From Streptomyces cathayae (GTDB lineage: Bacteria > Actinomycetota > Actinomycetes > Streptomycetales > Streptomycetaceae), in NCBI RefSeq assembly GCF_029760955.1, contig NZ_CP121682.1, positions 6,572,001-6,636,000 on the forward strand: a stretch of 64,000 nt of DNA, given 5' to 3'. The position numbers were made by a program, and so were the translations under genes. The notes under the pieces were generated by a model. It did no database searches, was not told the origin of the DNA, and was given only the letters and a program-made list of their open reading frames with translations. This document shows positions 60,207 through 64,000 of the stretch, piece after piece; the stretch's first letter is position 1; each line of letters begins with the position of its first letter.

Positions 60207-60623
60207 CAACGTGTCAACTCCCCACCGCCGGCAGTCCGCCCGCTCGCGTCCGAAGACCCGGCTCCCCAACGACTGCCCGGCTTGCACTGATTTACGCCGC
60301 CCGGATGCGAGGCGCGGCTCCTGCGGCCGATTCCGCCCCCATCTCCCACAGAGAAGGACGAACGGCACGTCGCAAAGATTCCCGGACAAGGAAAGAAATC
60401 GGCCAACTGTACCCATCAGGGTCCGCAGGCCGGCACCCGGCCTCCCCTCGATCCGGGATGGAATCTCCCGTAATGCAGGGACAACTCGCCATGTCCCGCC
60501 GTCGGTACGGAAGTTCGGATTCCGGAGAACTCTTCGAGTCGGCCGCGGCTCGGTAGTAGGCTCGCGCCGTTTGTTGACACACATGTGTGCCCTCGGTCAC
60601 CCGAGGGCGAGCTGGGGGAGGCC
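60207..60623. other. Divergent intergenic region upstream of cvnA
   Basis: 417 bp. Contains a TAGGCT -10 candidate at 60557-60562, the 12-bp palindrome CACACATGTGTG at 60578-60589 and an 8-bp hairpin at 60589-60608 just before the cvnA Shine-Dalgarno. No ORF is convincing. Confidence 0.5.
60578..60608 (+). promoter_or_regulatory. Palindrome and hairpin in the cvnA leader
   Basis: CACACATGTGTG (60578-60589) is a perfect palindrome following TTGA. GCCCTCGG pairs with CCGAGGGC (60589-60596 and 60601-60608, loop TCAC) and ends 5 bp before the GGGGGAG Shine-Dalgarno, so it may affect translation. Confidence 0.5.
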
Positions 60624-63326
60624 ATGCGCTTTCGCGGGAAGTCCGTCCGCCGGAAGATCGTGGCGCTGCTTCTCGTGCCGCTGGTGTCCCTGACCGCGAT
60701 CTGGGGCTTCGCCACGGTATTCACGGGACGGTCGGTCACTCAGCTGTTCCGGGTCTCCGCCGCGGTCGAGGACATCGGCCACCCGATCGAGAAAACCGTC
60801 CGCGTCCTCCAGCAGGAACGCCGCCAGACCCTCGTCCACCTCGCCGATCCGCGGGCCTCGGACACGCTCTCCGCGCTCCGCGCCACCCGCACGGCCACCG
60901 ACGGCGCCATCGCCGAGGTCCGCAAGAACGCGGGCACCCCCGACGTCCGCGACGGGCTGAGTACGGGCGGCGAGGACCGGATCACCGCTGTCCTGGACGC
61001 GTTCGACGGCATCGACTCCCTGCGCGGCAGCGTCGAGCAGGGCACGATGAACCGCGCCGAGGCCCTCCACCAGTACAACCTTCTCGTGGACTCCTGCTAC
61101 GCCCTCCTGACCTCCCTCGACGGCATCGACAACGTGGAGGTGGACGAGCAGGGCCGCGCCCTGCTCAACCTCAGCCGCGCCCGTGAACTCCTCGCCCGCG
61201 AGGACGCCCTGCTCGGCTCGGCCCTCGTCGTCGGCACACTGTCCCGCACAGAGGTACGCGACGTCTCCGACCTCGTGGCCCAGCGCACGCTGCTGTACGA
61301 CATCGCTCTGCCGCAGTTGCCGGCCGCGGACCGGGGCCGCTACGAGAGCTTCTGGAGGAACGCGGCGTCCGCTCCGCTGCGCGTCGCCGAGGAGGCGGCC
61401 GTCTCCTCCGGCACCGGACCGCCTCGCGGAGTCACCGCGAAGAGCTGGGACACCGCCGCCGGCCATGTGCTCGAAGAACTCGGTACCCTCGACGACCAGG
61501 CCACCGACCGCTATCAGGACCGCGTCCAGCCGGTCGCCATGAGCGTCATCACCTGGGCCGTCCTCGTCGGCGTCCTCGGACTGGTCGCCGTCCTCGTCTC
61601 CCTCGTCCTGTCCGTGCGCATCGGCCGCGGCCTCATCCGTGATCTGCGGCAGTTACGTCTCGAGGCGCATGAGGCCTCCGGCGTGCGACTGCCCAGTGTG
61701 ATGCGCCGTCTCTCGGCGGGCGAACAGGTCGACATCGAGACCGAGATCCCCCGCCTGGAGTACGACAGGAACGAGATGGGCGAGGTCGGCCAGGCCCTCA
61801 ACACCCTGCAGCGCGCGGCCGTGGAGGCGGCCGTCAAACAGGCCGAACTGCGCTCCGGGGTCTCGGAGGTGTTCGTCAACCTCGCCCGCCGAAGCCAGGT
61901 TCTGCTGCACAAACAGCTCACCCTGCTGGACAGCATGGAGCGCCGGACCGAGGACACCGAGGAACTCGCCGACCTGTTCCGTCTGGACCATCTGACCACC
62001 CGCATGCGCCGGCACGCCGAGGGGCTGGTCATCCTCTCCGGGGCCGCGCCCTCCCGGCAGTGGCGCAAACCGGTCCAGCTCATGGACGTCGTGCGCGCCG
62101 CCGTCGCCGAGGTCGAGGACTACGAGCGCATCGAGGTCCGCAGACTGCCGCGGGTCGCCGTCACCGGCCCCGCCGTCGCCGACCTCACCCACCTGGTGGC
62201 CGAACTCCTGGAGAACGCCACGGTGTTCTCCCCACCGCACACCGCCGTCCAGGTCCTGGGCGAGCGTGTGGCCAACGGCTTCACCCTGGAGATCCACGAC
62301 CGCGGTCTCGGCATGGCGGCCGAAGCGCTGCTGGATGCCAACCTGCGGCTCGCCGAGACCCCGGAGTTCGAACTCTCCGACACCGACCGGCTCGGACTGT
62401 TCGTGGTCAGCCGTCTCGCGCAGCGGCAGAACGTCCGGGTCTCCCTGCAGCCCTCCCCCTACGGCGGCACCACCGCGGTCGTCTTCATCCCGGACGCACT
62501 CCTGACGGACGACGTCCCGGACACCAACGGAGCCGGCTTCCGCCTCGACCGGCCCCGGCGCGCCAAGGAGAGGGAACCAGGGGAGAACCGTCGTCCCGCG
62601 CTGTCCCAGGTGCCCGTACAACGGCCCGGAGTGTCCGCCTCGCTGCTGGACGGACCGATCGAACTCGAGGGCCCCGTCGACCTGGACGCCCTCGACGACT
62701 ACCCGGGGGCCCCGGCGGACGAGGACGGCGAACACAGCGGCCTGTTCCGCCCCCGGCGCTCCTCGGGCCGCACCGAGGACGAGCGGCCGGGCCCTCGGCG
62801 TGAGCTGCATCAGCGGGCTCCCGAGAACCGCGACGGACCGGACAGGGGCAGGGACAGGGACGGGCAGGCGAACGGCCCCGCTCCGCTGCCCCGCAGGGGA
62901 GTCCCCAAGCTGGTCAGTTCCCACGGCCGCCCGGTCGACGACGAGCACGTCCGCCGGGAGCGGACGGACCACGACACCGGCACCCCCTCTGCCCACCCGG
63001 GGCAGGAGCCCGCACCGCCGCCCCTGCCCGCCCGCCGACGGAGCACGGAGTCCCGCCCCGGCAGCACCCCACAGGAGGCAGGCGACCGGCCCGACCTTGG
63101 ATCGCTGCCCCGACGGGTACGGCAGGCCAGCCTCGTCCCACAGCTCAGACGAAGCACGCGACCACGGAACGAGGAAAGATCCCAGCCCGTCGAACGGGAC
63201 GCGGAGGAAGTGCGCAGCCGCATGGCCTCGCTCCAGCGCGGCTGGCAGCGCGGCCGCGACGAGAACGCCGAGGCCGACGACGGCCCCGGCGGGACAGCAC
63301 CACGAGGAACGACCAAGAACGACTGA
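60624..63326 (+). CDS. cvnA: Conservon sensor histidine kinase-like protein CvnA
   Basis: A 900-residue membrane protein, first gene of a conservon. Transmembrane segment 1 (VALLLVPLVSLTAIWGFATVF) is at about 13-33, then an extracytoplasmic nitrate-sensor-like (NIT) domain to about 305, transmembrane segment 2 (VITWAVLVGVLGLVAVLVSLVL), a HAMP-like linker, and a HATPase domain with N-box LVAELLENATVFSPP, G1 HDRGLGM and SPYGGTTAVVF. It lacks an obvious phosphorylated His. The last 250 residues are disordered and Pro/Arg-rich. ATG 60624 has GGGGGAG four bases upstream. Conservon proteins act with a Roadblock protein and a small GTPase. Confidence 0.9.
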   Translation: MRFRGKSVRRKIVALLLVPLVSLTAIWGFATVFTGRSVTQLFRVSAAVEDIGHPIEKTVRVLQQERRQTLVHLADPRASDTLSALRATRTATDGAIAEVRKNAGTPDVRDGLSTGGEDRITAVLDAFDGIDSLRGSVEQGTMNRAEALHQYNLLVDSCYALLTSLDGIDNVEVDEQGRALLNLSRARELLAREDALLGSALVVGTLSRTEVRDVSDLVAQRTLLYDIALPQLPAADRGRYESFWRNAASAPLRVAEEAAVSSGTGPPRGVTAKSWDTAAGHVLEELGTLDDQATDRYQDRVQPVAMSVITWAVLVGVLGLVAVLVSLVLSVRIGRGLIRDLRQLRLEAHEASGVRLPSVMRRLSAGEQVDIETEIPRLEYDRNEMGEVGQALNTLQRAAVEAAVKQAELRSGVSEVFVNLARRSQVLLHKQLTLLDSMERRTEDTEELADLFRLDHLTTRMRRHAEGLVILSGAAPSRQWRKPVQLMDVVRAAVAEVEDYERIEVRRLPRVAVTGPAVADLTHLVAELLENATVFSPPHTAVQVLGERVANGFTLEIHDRGLGMAAEALLDANLRLAETPEFELSDTDRLGLFVVSRLAQRQNVRVSLQPSPYGGTTAVVFIPDALLTDDVPDTNGAGFRLDRPRRAKEREPGENRRPALSQVPVQRPGVSASLLDGPIELEGPVDLDALDDYPGAPADEDGEHSGLFRPRRSSGRTEDERPGPRRELHQRAPENRDGPDRGRDRDGQANGPAPLPRRGVPKLVSSHGRPVDDEHVRRERTDHDTGTPSAHPGQEPAPPPLPARRRSTESRPGSTPQEAGDRPDLGSLPRRVRQASLVPQLRRSTRPRNEERSQPVERDAEEVRSRMASLQRGWQRGRDENAEADDGPGGTAPRGTTKND

Positions 63327-63338
63327 GGGGGACGGTCG

Positions 63339-63773
63339 ATGACCGCACCGAACACGACCGGCCACGCCGAAGGCGGCAAGGGGGAGCTGAACTGGCTCCT
63401 CGACGACCTGGTGGACCGCGTCGCGAGCATACGGAAGGCCGTCGTGCTCTCCGGCGACGGCCTCGCCACGGGGGCGTCCGGGGGACTGACCCGCGAGGAC
63501 AGCGAGCACCTCGCCGCCGTGGCCTCCGGGTTCCACAGCCTCGCCAAGGGGGTGGGCCGCCACTTCGAGGCAGGCGGTGTCCGACAGACCGTCGTCGAAC
63601 TCGACGAGGCCTTCCTGTTCGTCACGGCCGCCGGAGACGGCAGCTGTCTCGCCGTCCTCGCCGACGCCGACTCGGACGTCGGACAGGTCGCCTACGAGAT
63701 GACCCTTCTGGTGAAGCGGGTCGGCCCGCATCTGGACGCCGAACCACGCACCGATCTGCCTCCGGGTGGGTAG
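63339..63773 (+). CDS. cvnB: Conservon Roadblock/LC7 protein CvnB
   Basis: A 144-residue protein of the Roadblock/LC7 family, matching CvnB. It begins with MTAPNTTGHAEGGKGELNWL and has the family core DDLVDRVASIRKAVVLSGDGLATGAS. A typical helix LTREDSEHLAAVASGFHSLAKGVGRHFE and the strand VVELDEAFLFVTAAGDGS follow. It is a cytosolic regulator of the partner small GTPase (CvnD, beyond the window). It begins 13 bp after cvnA, with GAGGGGG upstream, so is in the same operon. Confidence 0.93.
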   Translation: MTAPNTTGHAEGGKGELNWLLDDLVDRVASIRKAVVLSGDGLATGASGGLTREDSEHLAAVASGFHSLAKGVGRHFEAGGVRQTVVELDEAFLFVTAAGDGSCLAVLADADSDVGQVAYEMTLLVKRVGPHLDAEPRTDLPPGG

Positions 63774-63782
63774 TGGGATGGC

Positions 63783-64000
63783 ATGAGTGCTGACGGCGAG
63801 GGAAGAAGCCACTGGTTCGACGAGGAGGCCGGACCGGTCGTCCGTCCGTATGCCATGACGCGGGGCCGCACCTCGAGTGCGGCCCAGCACCGCCTCGACC
63901 TGATCGCGGTGGTCGTCGCCGAACCCGAAGCGGACGATCCCGAAGCGGACCCCACCCTCTCCCCGGAACACGTGGACATCGTCGGGCTGTGCCGTGACAC
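63783..64000 (+). CDS. cvnC: Conservon DUF742 protein CvnC, partial
   Basis: Only the first 72 codons are in the window; the frame runs off the end. The sequence MSADGEGRSHWFDEEAGPVV followed by RPYAMTRGRTSSAAQHRLDLIAV matches the DUF742/CvnC N-terminus (VRPYAMTRGRT is highly diagnostic). CvnC proteins carry a winged-helix-like domain and form the signalling complex with CvnA, CvnB and the GTPase CvnD. It starts 10 bp after cvnB. The GTPase gene should follow just outside the window. Confidence 0.9.
   Translation, partial: MSADGEGRSHWFDEEAGPVVRPYAMTRGRTSSAAQHRLDLIAVVVAEPEADDPEADPTLSPEHVDIVGLCRD

Overview
This is a contiguous stretch of a Streptomyces chromosome, or that of a very close relative. 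The evidence is very high GC with GC-rich third codon positions, many GTG starts, actinobacterial gene families (RbpA, SmeA/SffA, a conservon, GuaB1), and promoter-like -10 boxes of the TANNNT type. From memory, the gene order matches the S. coelicolor core region around SCO1473 (fmt) down to about SCO1400 (rbpA SCO1421, ppm1 SCO1423, smeA/sffA SCO1416/1415); I could not check this by alignment. No tRNA, rRNA, insertion sequence, prophage or CRISPR array is visible. The window looks like core chromosome rather than an island.

Layout. 1-6 kb: end of fmt, rsmB, rpe, a SorC/DeoR-type regulator, a GuaB1-type GMP reductase and an Lrp-type regulator. 6-17.9 kb: an MFS carrier; a two-gene cassette strongly resembling DavA/DavB (lysine 2-monooxygenase plus 5-aminovaleramidase); a DUF5995 protein; a secreted GH6 glucanase; a nucleobase permease; a thioesterase; an MFS/ROK divergent pair sharing a palindromic operator candidate; an NAD(P)-binding protein. 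18.3-23 kb: an FMN riboswitch, then ribE-pnuC-ribBA-ribH, hisE-hisG and a PH-like membrane protein. 23.5-26.3 kb: two overlapping CNNM/CBS membrane-protein genes behind a possible structured leader. 26.3-36.8 kb: an EccA-like TPR-AAA+ ATPase with an unusual attenuator-like leader, a uridine-kinase-like P-loop protein, a Tat-exported C39-type peptidase, a TetR regulator, an acyl-CoA dehydrogenase, a second Lrp regulator and an amidohydrolase. 37-46 kb: ppm1, fxsA, rbpA with a sigma-R promoter, an MFS carrier, GDPD, the yczE/MocR divergent pair, and the sporulation pair smeA-sffA. 46-52 kb: an ankyrin protein, a HEAT-repeat protein preceded by a small upstream ORF, and a tightly coupled glycosyltransferase-glycosyltransferase-SGNH hydrolase operon. 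52-59.6 kb: a three-gene SMC-type operon (JetA-, JetB- and JetC-like, 508/293/1544 aa) with a 39-codon linker ORF and no JetD nuclease. 59.6-64 kb: a small basic membrane protein on the minus strand, then the start of a conservon (cvnA, cvnB, partial cvnC).

The best candidate for an undescribed system is the JetABC-like operon at 52.3-59.6 kb. It looks like a complete SMC/kleisin/KITE trio, separate from canonical Smc-ScpAB, without the nuclease that makes Wadjet cut plasmids, and its ATPase has Asn where the Walker B Glu is expected. Second is the EccA-like gene, whose promoter appears to start a leaderless 18-codon proline-rich ORF that ends inside a terminator hairpin. All identifications come from reading motifs and remembered families, not from database searches.
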